Notes under the pieces: model-generated
Told to the model about the DNA's origin: nothing
The model's database searches: none
Seen by the model: only the letters and a program-made list of their open reading frames with translations
NCBI RefSeq assembly: GCF_003050785.1
Contig: NZ_QAOH01000012.1
Coordinates: 1-64,000 of the forward strand
Reading direction: 5' to 3'
DNA length: 64,000 nucleotides
DNA from: Celeribacter persicus
GTDB lineage: Bacteria > Pseudomonadota > Alphaproteobacteria > Rhodobacterales > Rhodobacteraceae
Shown here: in pieces, positions 8,448 to 17,585 of the stretch
Layout: the number at the start of each line of letters is the position of its first letter
Numbering within the stretch: position 1 is the stretch's first letter
Program-made: the position numbers and the translations under genes

Positions 8448-9698
8448 TCACTCGACGATCTCAGCGGTTTCCAGCACCGCATGCAACAGCACATCGACCC
8501 CCGCTGCGGCCCATTCCGGGCTGATATCTTCGGCCTCGTTATGCGACAGACCGTCGACACAGGGACACATGATCATCGTCGTCGGCGCCACAGCCGCGGC
8601 CCAGCAGGCATCGTGCCCCGCGCCAGAGACAATATCCATATGCGAATAGCCGAGCTTTTCAGCGGCGTTACGCACATTGGACACCAGTTCCGGTGTGAAG
8701 GTCACCGGATCGAAATGGCCTACGGGCTCAACGGAACACCCGACCCCCATCTCCTCGCAAATCTGCGCCGCACGTTCTTCGATGATCGCGCGCATCTTGT
8801 TGAGTTTATCGAGGTTCGGCGTCCGGATGTCGACGGTGAACACCACTTTTCCCGGCAGCACGTTGCGCGAATTCGGGGTGAACTGCACCTGACCGACGCC
8901 CCCCACCGCATTGGGTTGGTACTCCATCGCCACGTCCTGCACCATTTCGAGAATGCGGCCGAATGCCAGCCCCGCATTGGTGCGCATCGCCATAGGCGTC
9001 GAGCCGGTATGCGCCTCCTTGCCGGTGAGGGTGAATTCGAGCCACCACAACCCCTGACAATGGGTCACGACACCGATGTCCTTGCCCTCGGCTTCCAGGA
9101 TCGGCCCCTGTTCGATGTGCAACTCATAGTAAGCATGCATCTTGCGCGCACCGACCTCCTCGTCGCCTTTCCAACCGATCCGTGCCAGTTCCTCGCCATA
9201 GCTCTTGCCTTCGAGATCGGTGCGCCCATAGGCGTAATCGAGCGTATGCTTGCCCGCGAACACACCGGAAGCCAGCATCGCAGGCGCAAACCGTGCGCCC
9301 TCCTCATTGGCCCAGTTCGTGACCACGATCGGGTGCTTCGTCTTGATCCCCAGATCGTTCATCGTGCGCACGGCTTCCAAAGCGCCCAGCACGCCCAGAA
9401 CCCCGTCGTATTTCCCACCCGTGGGCTGGGTATCGAGGTGCGATCCGACATAGACCGGCAGCGCATCGGGATCGGTGCCCTCGCGGGTCATGAACATCGT
9501 GCCCATGGCATCGACACCCATCGTCAGCCCCGCCTCTTCGCACCATGTCTGGAACAGTTTGCGCCCTTCGGCATCCTCGTCGGTCAGCGTCTGGCGGTTG
9601 CAGCCACCCGCGATGCCGGGGCCGATCTTCGCCATCTCCATCAAGCTGTCCCAAAGACGTTCGGAGTTGATCTTGAGGTTTTCACCAGCGGCGGCCAT
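8448..9698 (-). CDS. M20-family N-carbamoyl-beta-alanine / allantoate-type amidohydrolase
   Basis: A 416-residue zinc-dependent amidohydrolase of the hydantoinase/carbamoylase family. It probably cleaves N-carbamoyl-beta-alanine to beta-alanine, CO2 and ammonia, the third step after PreTA and HydA. Metal-site motifs: GSHLDTQPTGGKYDGVLGVLGALE, NEEGARFAPAMLASGVFAG and ELHIEQGPILE. The start at 9698 (MAAAGENLKINSERLWDSL) has AAGGACA upstream; the longer frame to 9803 is unlikely. It opens the leftward catabolic and transport operon, 115 bases downstream of a perfect RutR operator. Allantoate amidohydrolase is the alternative, but the neighbours favour the pyrimidine route. Confidence 0.9.
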   Translation of the reverse strand: MAAAGENLKINSERLWDSLMEMAKIGPGIAGGCNRQTLTDEDAEGRKLFQTWCEEAGLTMGVDAMGTMFMTREGTDPDALPVYVGSHLDTQPTGGKYDGVLGVLGALEAVRTMNDLGIKTKHPIVVTNWANEEGARFAPAMLASGVFAGKHTLDYAYGRTDLEGKSYGEELARIGWKGDEEVGARKMHAYYELHIEQGPILEAEGKDIGVVTHCQGLWWLEFTLTGKEAHTGSTPMAMRTNAGLAFGRILEMVQDVAMEYQPNAVGGVGQVQFTPNSRNVLPGKVVFTVDIRTPNLDKLNKMRAIIEERAAQICEEMGVGCSVEPVGHFDPVTFTPELVSNVRNAAEKLGYSHMDIVSGAGHDACWAAAVAPTTMIMCPCVDGLSHNEAEDISPEWAAAGVDVLLHAVLETAEIVE

Positions 9699-9812
9699 GG
9701 GATGTCCTTTCAAATGTCTCTTCTCGGGTCTGCAAGGATCGGCCTCACCGGTCAGGCATCTGGCATGCGCGCTTTGCGGCCCTGCCCCGTCATCGCCATT
9801 CACCCCGCAGGT

Positions 9813-9828
9813 TTGACCATTTGGTCAA
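9813..9828. promoter_or_regulatory. Perfect RutR operator
   Basis: TTGACCA-TT-TGGTCAA matches the known E. coli RutR consensus TTGACCA-N2-TGGTCAA at every fixed position. It lies between divergent rutR (start 9986) and the carbamoylase/hydA/ABC operon (start 9698), so it can control both. Confidence 0.9.
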
Positions 9829-9985
9829 GAGAACCCTAACAGCAGCCGACGAAGACACAAAACCATGCACTTGCCGAAAAACCATGCAAAGAGGGCATAA
9901 GTGCGGTTTTAAGGCGATTCCCTCTTATGTTTGGCGCTTTTTTTAGCAAACAATAAGCGGTAAACGACGACGAAATGGGGATGGA

Positions 9986-10618
9986 ATGGGAATCGAACGC
10001 CATATGCCGGGACGACAACCACGGACGAGAATCCAGAAAAAGAATACAGAAACCATCCTGGAAGCGGCATTGGACGTGTTTTCCCAGCATGGATTTCGCG
10101 GTTCGACGCTGGACCAGATCGCCAAGGCAGCGGGGCTTTCGAAACCCAATCTGCTTTACTATTTCCCCTCGAAAGTGGCGATTCACCGCGAGCTGATCGA
10201 CGGTTTGATGCAAACCTGGCTCGATCCTTTGCGCAAAATGCAGGCAGATGGTGAGCCGGTCGAAGAGATCCTTGCCTATGTTTTGCGCAAACTGGAAATG
10301 GCCCGCGAATACCCACGCGAGAGCCGTCTCTTTGCCAATGAAATCGTGCAGGGCGCTCCCAATATCATGGACAAGATCGAGGGTGAGTTGAAAGAATTGG
10401 TCGATGAAAAGGCCGAGGTGATCGAGAACTGGATCACCGCCGGGCGCATTGCGCCGGTCGATCCCTATCACCTGATCTTCTCGATCTGGGCCACAACCCA
10501 ACATTACGCCGATTTCGACGCGCAGATCCGGGGCATTCTCCACCCGGAAGGCGACAGCCATTTCGAAGCCGCACGCGCGCATCTCGACACGCTGTTCCGC
10601 CGGATGCTCACACCGTAA
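9986..10618 (+). CDS. rutR: TetR-family pyrimidine-responsive regulator RutR
   Basis: A 210-residue TetR regulator. The helix-turn-helix is at TLDQIAKAAGLSKPNLLYYFPSKVAIH, and the ligand domain carries family hallmarks of E. coli RutR: EYPRESRLFANEIVQGAPNIMD, the AGRIAPVDPYHLIFSIWATTQHYADF stretch, and the tryptophans that line the uracil pocket in the family. E. coli RutR is a repressor released by uracil or thymine. The matching operator at 9813-9828 makes the assignment firm. The start at 9986 has GGGGATGGA upstream; a second ATG at 10004 is possible. Confidence 0.93.
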   Translation: MGIERHMPGRQPRTRIQKKNTETILEAALDVFSQHGFRGSTLDQIAKAAGLSKPNLLYYFPSKVAIHRELIDGLMQTWLDPLRKMQADGEPVEEILAYVLRKLEMAREYPRESRLFANEIVQGAPNIMDKIEGELKELVDEKAEVIENWITAGRIAPVDPYHLIFSIWATTQHYADFDAQIRGILHPEGDSHFEAARAHLDTLFRRMLTP

Positions 10619-10750
10619 GCGGCCACGCCATCCCGCAGGTCACATCTCGTTAAGCATAAATAAAAATTCCCGTGGGCCTTAACCCTTGGGATACCATAAC
10701 TCTTTATAAAGAAAGATGGTGGGGGCTCCTGAAAAAAAAGGAGCACGAGC

Positions 10751-11305
10751 ATGACCAATGTAACGGGCGTGCCGGCTTTCGGCGGGGGCGGATTTGCCTT
10801 TCGGCAACCTCCCGATCCACCGGAGCCAGCCGTGCCACAAGTGACGGGAACCGCGCTGAACGGGACGGCAACTTATACCAAGGGGAACGAACTTCCCGGC
10901 CAGAACGGCACCGACATCACCTATCCGAAATCGGCTGAGACCTCTCGGAGCGAGGCGGTGACGGTTTCGGACAACGGTGAGCCCGCTGCGATCTTTGGTG
11001 AGAAACTGCCGGAGGACGCCCTCGTTGGCCCGACACCGGCTTTTCAGGCCTCGGTGCTTGAGGTTGAACTGGACCTGCGCAATGCGTTGGCGGAAATCGC
11101 CGCAAAACGCACTCAAAGTGCGGACGAAGCGGCCATTGCCCCGGCGCAAACTGCGACGGCGAATGCAACGCCTTCGACAGAGACCGTCGAAAAGGTCTCA
11201 AAAGACACGCAAACCGCTCTGACAGCCATCCCGTCGGAGGCTCAGCACCCCGAAGCCCGCTATGCCAGCCCCGCTGCGGTTTTGCAAACGCCCTATGACG
11301 GGTGA
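10751..11305 (+). CDS. Hypothetical Ala/Pro/Thr-rich protein
   Basis: A 184-residue protein with a good AAGGAGC site seven bases before the ATG. It has no signal peptide and no membrane segment. The N-terminus is Gly/Pro-rich (FGGGGFAFRQPPDPPEPAVPQVTGTALNGTA). A helical, charged stretch (VLEVELDLRNALAEIAAKRTQSADEAA) is followed by a low-complexity Ala/Thr tail. I recognise no family. It sits between rutR and the convergent preA terminator, but nothing in the protein links it to pyrimidines. A mostly disordered protein is likely. Confidence 0.6.
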   Translation: MTNVTGVPAFGGGGFAFRQPPDPPEPAVPQVTGTALNGTATYTKGNELPGQNGTDITYPKSAETSRSEAVTVSDNGEPAAIFGEKLPEDALVGPTPAFQASVLEVELDLRNALAEIAAKRTQSADEAAIAPAQTATANATPSTETVEKVSKDTQTALTAIPSEAQHPEARYASPAAVLQTPYDG

Positions 11306-11408
11306 TCCCGCTCCCGCGTCAGGACGGCGCGCCTTAGACTGATGACTGGACAGAGCAACAGGGTTTCACGGTTCGTTCGGACAGGGACGCTGACTGGCCT
11401 ACTTCGTC

Positions 11409-11444
11409 AAAAAGAACCCCGCGCCAAGGGATAAAGCACGGGGT
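11409..11444 (-). terminator. Rho-independent terminator of preTA
   Basis: Read on the minus strand, ACCCCGTGC folds with GCGCGGGGT around the loop and is followed by TTCTTTTT. It lies about 110 bases after the preA stop. Confidence 0.75.
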
Positions 11445-11552
11445 CCAGTGAATCTGTGTCCGAACTTTACCCCGACAGATCGGGCCACTTCGAACATTTG
11501 GCATGCGGGCCTCAGAGGAATGCGCGGAGGCCCCCCCTCCGCGCGGGCTCCC

Positions 11553-12854
11553 TCATTCCGCCACGCAGGCCGCGACGTTATTTGGGTGGGTCGTCCAGTT
11601 GGCATAGTCGCCCACCTTGCGTCCAGTGCGTTCATCCACCTCGCCTTTTTCAAGCGTTTTCATGGTGATACAGCCCTCAATCGGGCAGACGTTGACGCAT
11701 AGGTTACAAGCCACACATTCGTCATCCTTGACGGTGAAGGTGCGATCCGCGCCCATCTCGATCGCCTGGTGTGAGGTGTCCTCGCAGGCCGCATAGCAGC
11801 GCCCGCATTTGATGCAGTCGTCCTGATTGATCACCGCCTTGGTGACATGATTCAGGTTGAGATATTGCCAGTCGGTGACATTCGGCACCGCACGACCGGA
11901 AATCTCCGCGACCGAGGTGAAGCCCTTCTCATCCATATACTGGCTGAGGCCGGAAATCATCTCCTGCACGATCTTGAACCCGTAGGTCATCGCCGCCGTA
12001 CAGACCTGCACGTTCGAGGCCCCGAGCGCGAGGAATTCCGCCGCATCGCGCCATGTGGTCACGCCGCCGATGCCGGAGATCGGCAGGCCCGCAGTTTCCG
12101 GGTTACGCGCAATCTCGGCCACCATGTTGAGCGCAATGGGTTTCACCGCCGGGCCGCAATAGCCGCCATGGGTGCCCTTGCCGTCAATCATGGGCTCCGG
12201 GCTGAAGGTGTCGAGGTTCACGGAGGTGATCGAGTTGATCGTATTGATCAGACTGACCGCATCGGCACCGCCGCGCCTGGCCGCCTCCGCCGGGTAGAGG
12301 ATATTGGTGATGTTCGGCGTCAGCTTGACGATCACCGGCAAGTCAGTCGTCTCCTTGCACCAGCGCGTCACCATTTCGATATATTCCGGCACCTGCCCCA
12401 CCGCGGAGCCCATGCCCCGCTCGGCCATGCCATGCGGACAGCCAAAGTTCAGCTCAAACCCGTCACAGCCCGTTTCGGCGATGCGGGGTATAATGTTCTT
12501 CCAGCTCTCCGCATCGCAAGGCACCATGACGGAAGCGATCAGCGCCCGGTCCGGGTAATCCTTTTTCACCCGCGTCATCTCTTCGAGGTTCACCTCAAGC
12601 GGACGGTCGGTGATCAGTTCGATGTTGTTGAGCCCCAAAAGACGCCGGTCTGCGCCAAAGATCGCACCGTAACGCGGGCCGGAAACGTTCACGACCGGCG
12701 GGCCTTCCTCGCCCAGCGTTTTCCAGACGACCCCGCCCCACCCGGCCTCAAAGGCGCGGCGGACGTTGTATTCCTTGTCGGTCGGCGGCGCGGAAGCCAG
12801 CCAGAAGGGGTTCGGGCTTTTGATGCCGCAAAAAGTGCTCGTCAGATCGGCCAT
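11553..12854 (-). CDS. preA: NAD-dependent dihydropyrimidine dehydrogenase, subunit PreA
   Basis: A 433-residue cytosolic subunit that reduces uracil and thymine to their 5,6-dihydro forms with electrons relayed from PreT. The N-terminal FMN barrel resembles dihydroorotate dehydrogenase: NPFWLASAPPTD, the ELNFGCPHG loop, VIVKLTPN and the FMN-phosphate site ISGIGGVTTWRDAAEF. The C-terminal part carries two [4Fe-4S] motifs, CIKCGRCYAAC and CVACNLCVNVCP. Length is slightly above the E. coli protein. It lies 3 bases after preT and forms the first step of the pathway completed by hydA and the carbamoylase. Confidence 0.93.
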   Translation of the reverse strand: MADLTSTFCGIKSPNPFWLASAPPTDKEYNVRRAFEAGWGGVVWKTLGEEGPPVVNVSGPRYGAIFGADRRLLGLNNIELITDRPLEVNLEEMTRVKKDYPDRALIASVMVPCDAESWKNIIPRIAETGCDGFELNFGCPHGMAERGMGSAVGQVPEYIEMVTRWCKETTDLPVIVKLTPNITNILYPAEAARRGGADAVSLINTINSITSVNLDTFSPEPMIDGKGTHGGYCGPAVKPIALNMVAEIARNPETAGLPISGIGGVTTWRDAAEFLALGASNVQVCTAAMTYGFKIVQEMISGLSQYMDEKGFTSVAEISGRAVPNVTDWQYLNLNHVTKAVINQDDCIKCGRCYAACEDTSHQAIEMGADRTFTVKDDECVACNLCVNVCPIEGCITMKTLEKGEVDERTGRKVGDYANWTTHPNNVAACVAE

Positions 12855-12857
12855 AGC

Positions 12858-14195
12858 TCAGCCCTCCATCAGCTTGGCGTGGATGTCTCTCGCGGCGTCG
12901 CGGCCCTCGGCCACCGCCGTCACCGTCAGGTCTTCGCCGCCCGAGGCACAATCGCCCCCGGCCCAGACGCCGACAATCGAGGTGCGCCCCATGGCATCGA
13001 CCGCGATCTTGCCGCCTGTGATTTCAATGCCTTCGGGCGCACCATCGAGGGTCTGACCGATGGCCTTGAACACCTGATCTGCGGGCAGACGGAAGGTCTC
13101 GCCCGTACCTTTCAGGCCACCACCCTCCTCGGAGGTATATTCGAACTCGACCTCAGCCACGGACCCGTTGCCGTAAACCGCCACGGGGGCGGCATTATAA
13201 AAAATCTGCACGCCTTTCGATGTCGCAAGGTCCTGTTCGTATTCTGACGCGGACATGCGCGCCCGGCTCCGGCGATAGACCATGGAAACGTTCTGCGCGC
13301 CCAGAAGTTTCGCCTGAACGGCGGCATCCACAGCGGTCATGCCGCCGCCGATCACCACGACATTGCGCCCGATAGGCAGTTTCGACAGGTCCTCGGCCTG
13401 ACGCAGTTCGGAAATGAAATCCACCGCATCCAGAACACCGTCCTTGTCTTCGCCCTCGGCCCGAAGCGCATTGACGCCCGCCAGACCGATCGCGAGGAAG
13501 ACTGCATCATAGTCCGCCTTCAGCCCCTCAAGGGTCAGACCCTCGCCCAGTTTCTTACCATTCACAACGGAAATCCCGCCGATCTGCATCAGCCAGTCGA
13601 CCTCTTTCTGGGCATAGCCATCGGGCGCCTTGTAGGACGCGATGCCGTATTCGTTGAGCCCCCCGGACTTGGGCCGCGCGTCATAGATCGTGACCTCGTG
13701 ACCATACATCGCCAGCCGGTGCGCCGCCGAGAGCCCCGCAGGGCCAGCCCCCACCACGGCGACCTTTTTGCCGGTCGGTTCCGCGCGGGTGAAGGGATGC
13801 ACGCCCTGCGCCATCAGCGAGTCGGTGGCGTAGCGTTGCAGGCGGCCGATCTCCACCGGCTTACCTTCGGCCACTTCGCGCACACAGACTTCTTCGCAAA
13901 GTGTCTCCGTCGGACAGACGCGGGCGCACATACCGCCAAGGATGTTCTGCTCGAAAATGGTCTTCGCCGCGGCTTCCGGCGTGCCGGTCAGGATTTGCCG
14001 GATGAACAAAGGCACGTCGATCGAGGTCGGACAGGCGGTCATGCAGGGCGCATCGTGACAGAAGTAACAGCGGTCTGCGGCGACCAGCGCCTCATGATGG
14101 TCGAGCACCGGATGCAGGTCGGAAAACTGCGCCGGATAGCGTTCCGCAGGCAGGCGTCCGGGCTGGACACCGGGCGTCAACGGCGTGTTGGACAT
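12858..14195 (-). CDS. preT: NAD-dependent dihydropyrimidine dehydrogenase, subunit PreT
   Basis: A 445-residue GltD-like flavoprotein that takes electrons from NAD(P)H and passes them to PreA. Its N-terminal Cys-rich domain (CYFCHDAPCMTACPTSIDVP ... CARVCPTETLCEEVC) holds two [4Fe-4S] clusters. The FAD-binding motif is VVGAGPAGLSAAHRLA, the NAD(P) motif is VIGGGMTAVDAAVQAK, and a C-terminal GGDCASGGEDLT closes the FAD site. It is transcribed with preA. A weaker RutR-like palindrome lies 59 bases upstream at 14254-14269, suggesting the same control as the hydA operon. Confidence 0.93.
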   Translation of the reverse strand: MSNTPLTPGVQPGRLPAERYPAQFSDLHPVLDHHEALVAADRCYFCHDAPCMTACPTSIDVPLFIRQILTGTPEAAAKTIFEQNILGGMCARVCPTETLCEEVCVREVAEGKPVEIGRLQRYATDSLMAQGVHPFTRAEPTGKKVAVVGAGPAGLSAAHRLAMYGHEVTIYDARPKSGGLNEYGIASYKAPDGYAQKEVDWLMQIGGISVVNGKKLGEGLTLEGLKADYDAVFLAIGLAGVNALRAEGEDKDGVLDAVDFISELRQAEDLSKLPIGRNVVVIGGGMTAVDAAVQAKLLGAQNVSMVYRRSRARMSASEYEQDLATSKGVQIFYNAAPVAVYGNGSVAEVEFEYTSEEGGGLKGTGETFRLPADQVFKAIGQTLDGAPEGIEITGGKIAVDAMGRTSIVGVWAGGDCASGGEDLTVTAVAEGRDAARDIHAKLMEG

Positions 14196-14253
14196 AGGGC
14201 TTGCTCCCTGTTGGCTTGCTTGTCTTGTGAGTCACCGTGACAGGGGGTATATT

Positions 14254-14269
14254 TTTATCAAGTGGTAAA
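14254..14269. promoter_or_regulatory. Degenerate RutR-like operator upstream of preT
   Basis: TTTATCA-AG-TGGTAAA matches 11 of the 14 fixed positions of the RutR consensus and keeps the 7-2-7 spacing. It lies in the preT/accB divergent region. The match is imperfect, so the call rests partly on the perfect site at 9813-9828. Confidence 0.5.
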
Positions 14270-14388
14270 ATTTTAACTTCGGTTATTTTCGGTCTTTTCC
14301 GAAAGCCTGCGCCAAATAATGATGCGCAATCGCTCAAAACATGGGCAGAGTTTGCCTTACAGCACCGGCCCTAACCCGCGATATCGGG

Positions 14389-14417
14389 TTTTCACGCAAC
14401 GTCACAACCCCTATATA
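14389..14417 (+). promoter_or_regulatory. Candidate accBC promoter
   Basis: TTTTCA (14389-14394) and TATATA (14412-14417) are separated by 17 bases, each matching 4 of 6 consensus positions, about 80 bases before accB. This is inferred only from spacing and composition. Confidence 0.35.
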
Positions 14418-14494
14418 CGTGGGACAGAAGACAAATCAGCCCGGGCCCATCGACCAACATGACAGCCGGGCGGGCCATAACCCGAGTGGAACAT

Positions 14495-14986
14495 ATGACA
14501 AAGCAAAACGACGCCGACGTGGCTTTCATCCAGGCGCTTGCCGAACTTCTCAGCGCCAATGATCTCACCGAACTCGAAGTCATGCGAGAATATGGCGACA
14601 ATGACAGCCTGAACGTCCGCGTGAGCCGTGCCGCACCGCAGGCCATCGTGCAAACAGTTGCCGCCCCGGCACCCGTCGCCGCTGCTCCGGCCGCACCGGT
14701 CGCCGCCGCAGCCACCCCCGCCGCGCCCAACGCCCCCGATCCGTCCGAGGACCCGAACGCCGTGGCCTCGCCGATGGTCGGCACCGCTTACCTATCGCCG
14801 GAACCGGGGGCTGCCTCTTTTGTGAAGGTCGGCGATCAGGTTTCCGAGGGGCAGACGCTTCTCATCGTCGAGGCGATGAAAACCATGAACCACATCCCCG
14901 CACCGAAATCCGGGACCGTGAAGCGTATTCTCGTGGATGACGGCCAGCCGGTCGAATTCGGCGCGCCCCTGATGATCATCGAATAA
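14495..14986 (+). CDS. accB: Acetyl-CoA carboxylase biotin carboxyl carrier protein
   Basis: A 163-residue carrier whose C-terminal domain holds the biotin-accepting lysine in EAMKTMN. An Ala/Pro-rich flexible linker (about residues 50-85) joins it to the N-terminal helical part. It shuttles CO2 between AccC and the carboxyltransferase in fatty acid synthesis. The start MTKQNDADV was chosen because the upstream in-frame residues are not conserved in the family. accC follows after 11 bases. Confidence 0.93.
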   Translation: MTKQNDADVAFIQALAELLSANDLTELEVMREYGDNDSLNVRVSRAAPQAIVQTVAAPAPVAAAPAAPVAAAATPAAPNAPDPSEDPNAVASPMVGTAYLSPEPGAASFVKVGDQVSEGQTLLIVEAMKTMNHIPAPKSGTVKRILVDDGQPVEFGAPLMIIE

Positions 14987-14997
14987 GGGGCACCCCG

Positions 14998-16344
14998 ATG
15001 TTCGATAAAATCCTCATTGCCAACCGTGGCGAGATCGCCCTTCGGGTGATCCGCGCCTGTCGCGAGATGGGCATCCAGTCGGTTGCGGTCCATTCCACCG
15101 CCGATGCCGACGCCATGCATGTGCGCATGGCCGACGAGGCCGTGTGCATCGGCCCGAACTCTTCGGCCCAGTCCTACCTGAACTTTCCGGCGATCATCGC
15201 AGCCTGCGAGATCACTGGGGCGCAGGCGATCCACCCGGGCTATGGCTTCCTGTCGGAAAACGCTGCCTTCGTGCAGATCGTCGAAGATCACGATCTGACC
15301 TTCATCGGCCCCTCCGCCGAGCACATCCGCCAGATGGGCGACAAGATCACCGCGAAGGCCACCGCTGAAAAACTCGGCATCCCGGTCGTTCCCGGTTCCA
15401 AGGGCGGTGTGCCCGATGTGGAGACCGCCAAGAAGACCGCCGCCGAGATGGGGTATCCGGTCATCATCAAGGCGACCGCTGGCGGCGGTGGTCGCGGTAT
15501 GAAAGTGGCCCTCGACGAGAAAGAACTTGAGATCGCCTTCCGCACCGCGCGGTCCGAGGCAAAAGCCGCCTTCGGCAATGACGAGGTTTACATGGAGAAA
15601 TATCTCCAGAAGCCGCGTCACATTGAGGTGCAGGTCTTCGGCGACGGTCAGGGCGGCGGCGTTCACCTTGGCGAGCGGGACTGTTCCTTGCAGCGCCGTC
15701 ACCAGAAAGTGTTCGAAGAGGCCCCCGGCCCCTGCATCACGCCCGAAGAGCGCGCCCGGATCGGCGGCATCTGCGCCAAAGCCATCGCCGAGATGGGTTA
15801 TAAGGGCGCGGGCACCATCGAATTCCTCTACGAGGACGGTGAGTTCTATTTCATCGAGATGAACACACGCCTTCAGGTGGAGCACCCGGTGACCGAAGCC
15901 ATCTTCGGTCAGGACCTCGTGCGCGAACAAATCCGCGTGGCCTCTGGAGAGAAGCTGTCCTTCTCGCAGGAAGACCTGAAGATCAACGGTCACGCCATCG
16001 AAGTGCGGATCAATGCCGAACGCCTGCCGAATTTCGCGCCCTGCCCCGGCAAGGTGACGCAATATCACGCGCCGGGCGGTCTTGGCGTGCGGATGGATTC
16101 GGCGCTCTATACCGGCTATTCGATCCCGCCCTATTACGACAGCCTGATCGGCAAGCTGATCGTGCATGGCCGCGACCGGGAGGAGGCTCTGGCCCGCCTG
16201 AACCGCGCTTTGGGCGAGTTGATCGTCGACGGGGTAGACACCACCGTGCCGCTGTTCCATGCGCTGTTGCAGGAAAAGGACATCCAGACCGGAGATTACA
16301 ACATCCACTGGCTGGAAAAATGGCTCGCCGCACAGTTCGGCTGA
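14998..16344 (+). CDS. accC: Acetyl-CoA carboxylase biotin carboxylase subunit
   Basis: A 448-residue ATP-grasp enzyme that carboxylates biotin on AccB using ATP and bicarbonate. It begins [25 protein letters not shown] as expected. The ATP lid [10 protein letters not shown], the [17 protein letters not shown] segment, the bicarbonate and catalytic region [17 protein letters not shown], and [14 protein letters not shown] are all present. Length matches the family. It is the second gene of the accBC operon and is followed by a clear terminator. Confidence 0.95.
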   Translation: MFDKILIANRGEIALRVIRACREMGIQSVAVHSTADADAMHVRMADEAVCIGPNSSAQSYLNFPAIIAACEITGAQAIHPGYGFLSENAAFVQIVEDHDLTFIGPSAEHIRQMGDKITAKATAEKLGIPVVPGSKGGVPDVETAKKTAAEMGYPVIIKATAGGGGRGMKVALDEKELEIAFRTARSEAKAAFGNDEVYMEKYLQKPRHIEVQVFGDGQGGGVHLGERDCSLQRRHQKVFEEAPGPCITPEERARIGGICAKAIAEMGYKGAGTIEFLYEDGEFYFIEMNTRLQVEHPVTEAIFGQDLVREQIRVASGEKLSFSQEDLKINGHAIEVRINAERLPNFAPCPGKVTQYHAPGGLGVRMDSALYTGYSIPPYYDSLIGKLIVHGRDREEALARLNRALGELIVDGVDTTVPLFHALLQEKDIQTGDYNIHWLEKWLAAQFG

Positions 16345-16364
16345 GATCCGTTTCGTGAGACCTG

Positions 16365-16394
16365 AGGCCGCCTCACCGGGCGGCCTTTTCTTTT
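16365..16394 (+). terminator. Rho-independent terminator after accC
   Basis: AGGCCGCC (16365-16372) pairs with GGCGGCCT (16379-16386), loop TCACCG, followed by TTTCTTTT. Confidence 0.85.
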
Positions 16395-16420
16395 GCCCGA
16401 AACCCCGCCACATTCGGCCC

Positions 16421-17059
16421 ATGAACCACGTCGAACTGACCCCGGACCTGATCCTGCAAGCCTATGCCAATGGCGTTTTTCCCATGGCGGAAAGCCGTGA
16501 GGACGACAGCCTTTTCTGGGTCGATCCGCGCGAACGTGGCATCATTCCGTTGGACGGGTTTCACGTCTCCCGCTCGCTTGCTCGTCTCATTCGGCAGGAG
16601 CGCTACAGCCTCACGCTGAACCGCGACTTCGCGGGTGTTATGGAGGGCTGTGCCGACCGGCCGGAAACGTGGATCAACACCACGATCTTTGACCTCTATT
16701 GCCAATTGCACGACATGGGTTTCGGTCATTCCATCGAGGTCTGGGACGGCGAGAGGCTTGTCGGCGGCACATACGGGCTGGCGCTCGGTACGGCGTTTTT
16801 CGGCGAAAGCATGTTTTCGCGTGTGCCCAATGCCTCGAAACTGGCGCTCGCCTGGCTGGTGGCCCGACTGCGCCTCACCGGCTTCACCCTCTTCGACACG
16901 CAATTCCTGACCGAGCATCTCGCCAGCCTTGGCGGCATTGAGATTCCGCGCGCCCGGTATCGCGCGCTCCTGCGCAAAGCTCTGGAAACGCGGGCAGATA
17001 TCACGGCACTGGACGCGCCGCTCACTCCTGAGCTTGTGTTGTCGGTATGTCGCAGGTAA
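16421..17059 (+). CDS. aat: Leucyl/phenylalanyl-tRNA--protein transferase
   Basis: A 212-residue enzyme that adds Leu or Phe from tRNA to proteins with N-terminal Arg or Lys, marking them for ClpAP through the N-degron route. Family motifs: AYANGVFPMAE, FWVDPRERGIIPL near the start, then GHSIEVWDGERLVGGTYGLALG and FFGESMFSRVPNASKLAL, and FDTQFLTEHLASLGG. The ATG at 16421 gives the normal length; the open frame upstream reads through the accC terminator. The last 38 bases overlap the convergent DUF2155 gene. Confidence 0.93.
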   Translation: MNHVELTPDLILQAYANGVFPMAESREDDSLFWVDPRERGIIPLDGFHVSRSLARLIRQERYSLTLNRDFAGVMEGCADRPETWINTTIFDLYCQLHDMGFGHSIEVWDGERLVGGTYGLALGTAFFGESMFSRVPNASKLALAWLVARLRLTGFTLFDTQFLTEHLASLGGIEIPRARYRALLRKALETRADITALDAPLTPELVLSVCRR

Positions 17060-17585
17060 GCGGCCAGATGTCGTAACGCGGGTGATCCATGGCGTTGAGC
17101 GCCGGCGAAGACGCAACCATCCAGCCGGAAAACACCGGAGCCTCGCTGCCCTGAGCGCGCACCACGAGATAGGCATAGGCATTGCCCGAGGGGTTGTCCG
17201 CCGGATAGCGGCAATCGCCGAGGAACACCTCGATCCGGCCAAAGCTCTGGCTCTGCCCGGTCTCGATCGTCAGATCCGCGACCGCGCCCGTCAGTTTGTC
17301 GAGCGCGCGGACCGTCGCCCCGGAAGAGGAAACCACATGCTCCTGAATTTCCGTGGTGATGTCGCGCAACTCCTGCTGGAAATCGCCGTTCGGCAGGTTT
17401 TGCAGATCTTCGAGCGATAGCCCACCGGCCCCGAACCCACCGACTTCTTCCCCCTCTTCGAGCGGGGTGATGGTGATCTGATCCAGCCCGGTTTCGAGAT
17501 CGTCGGTGAAACCGCCCTCCTGCGCCAGAGCCGGCAGGGTGGCCGCAATCAGTGCCGCACTCATGAGGGTCGCCAGTCGGGTCAT
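17022..17585 (-). CDS. DUF2155 secreted protein
   Basis: A 187-residue protein with a Sec signal peptide (MTRLATLMSAALIAATLPALAQ). The C-terminal half holds the DUF2155 signature: ALDKLTGAVADLTIETGQSQSFGRIEVFLGDCRYPADNP ... VFSGWMVASSPALNAMDHPRYDIWPLTC, with two cysteines that could form a disulfide. The middle is Gly/Glu-rich and probably flexible. In alphaproteobacteria it is commonly encoded next to mlaD, and here it overlaps mlaD by 4 bases, suggesting an envelope role. Its molecular function is unknown. Confidence 0.85.
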   Translation of the reverse strand: MTRLATLMSAALIAATLPALAQEGGFTDDLETGLDQITITPLEEGEEVGGFGAGGLSLEDLQNLPNGDFQQELRDITTEIQEHVVSSSGATVRALDKLTGAVADLTIETGQSQSFGRIEVFLGDCRYPADNPSGNAYAYLVVRAQGSEAPVFSGWMVASSPALNAMDHPRYDIWPLTCDIPTTQAQE

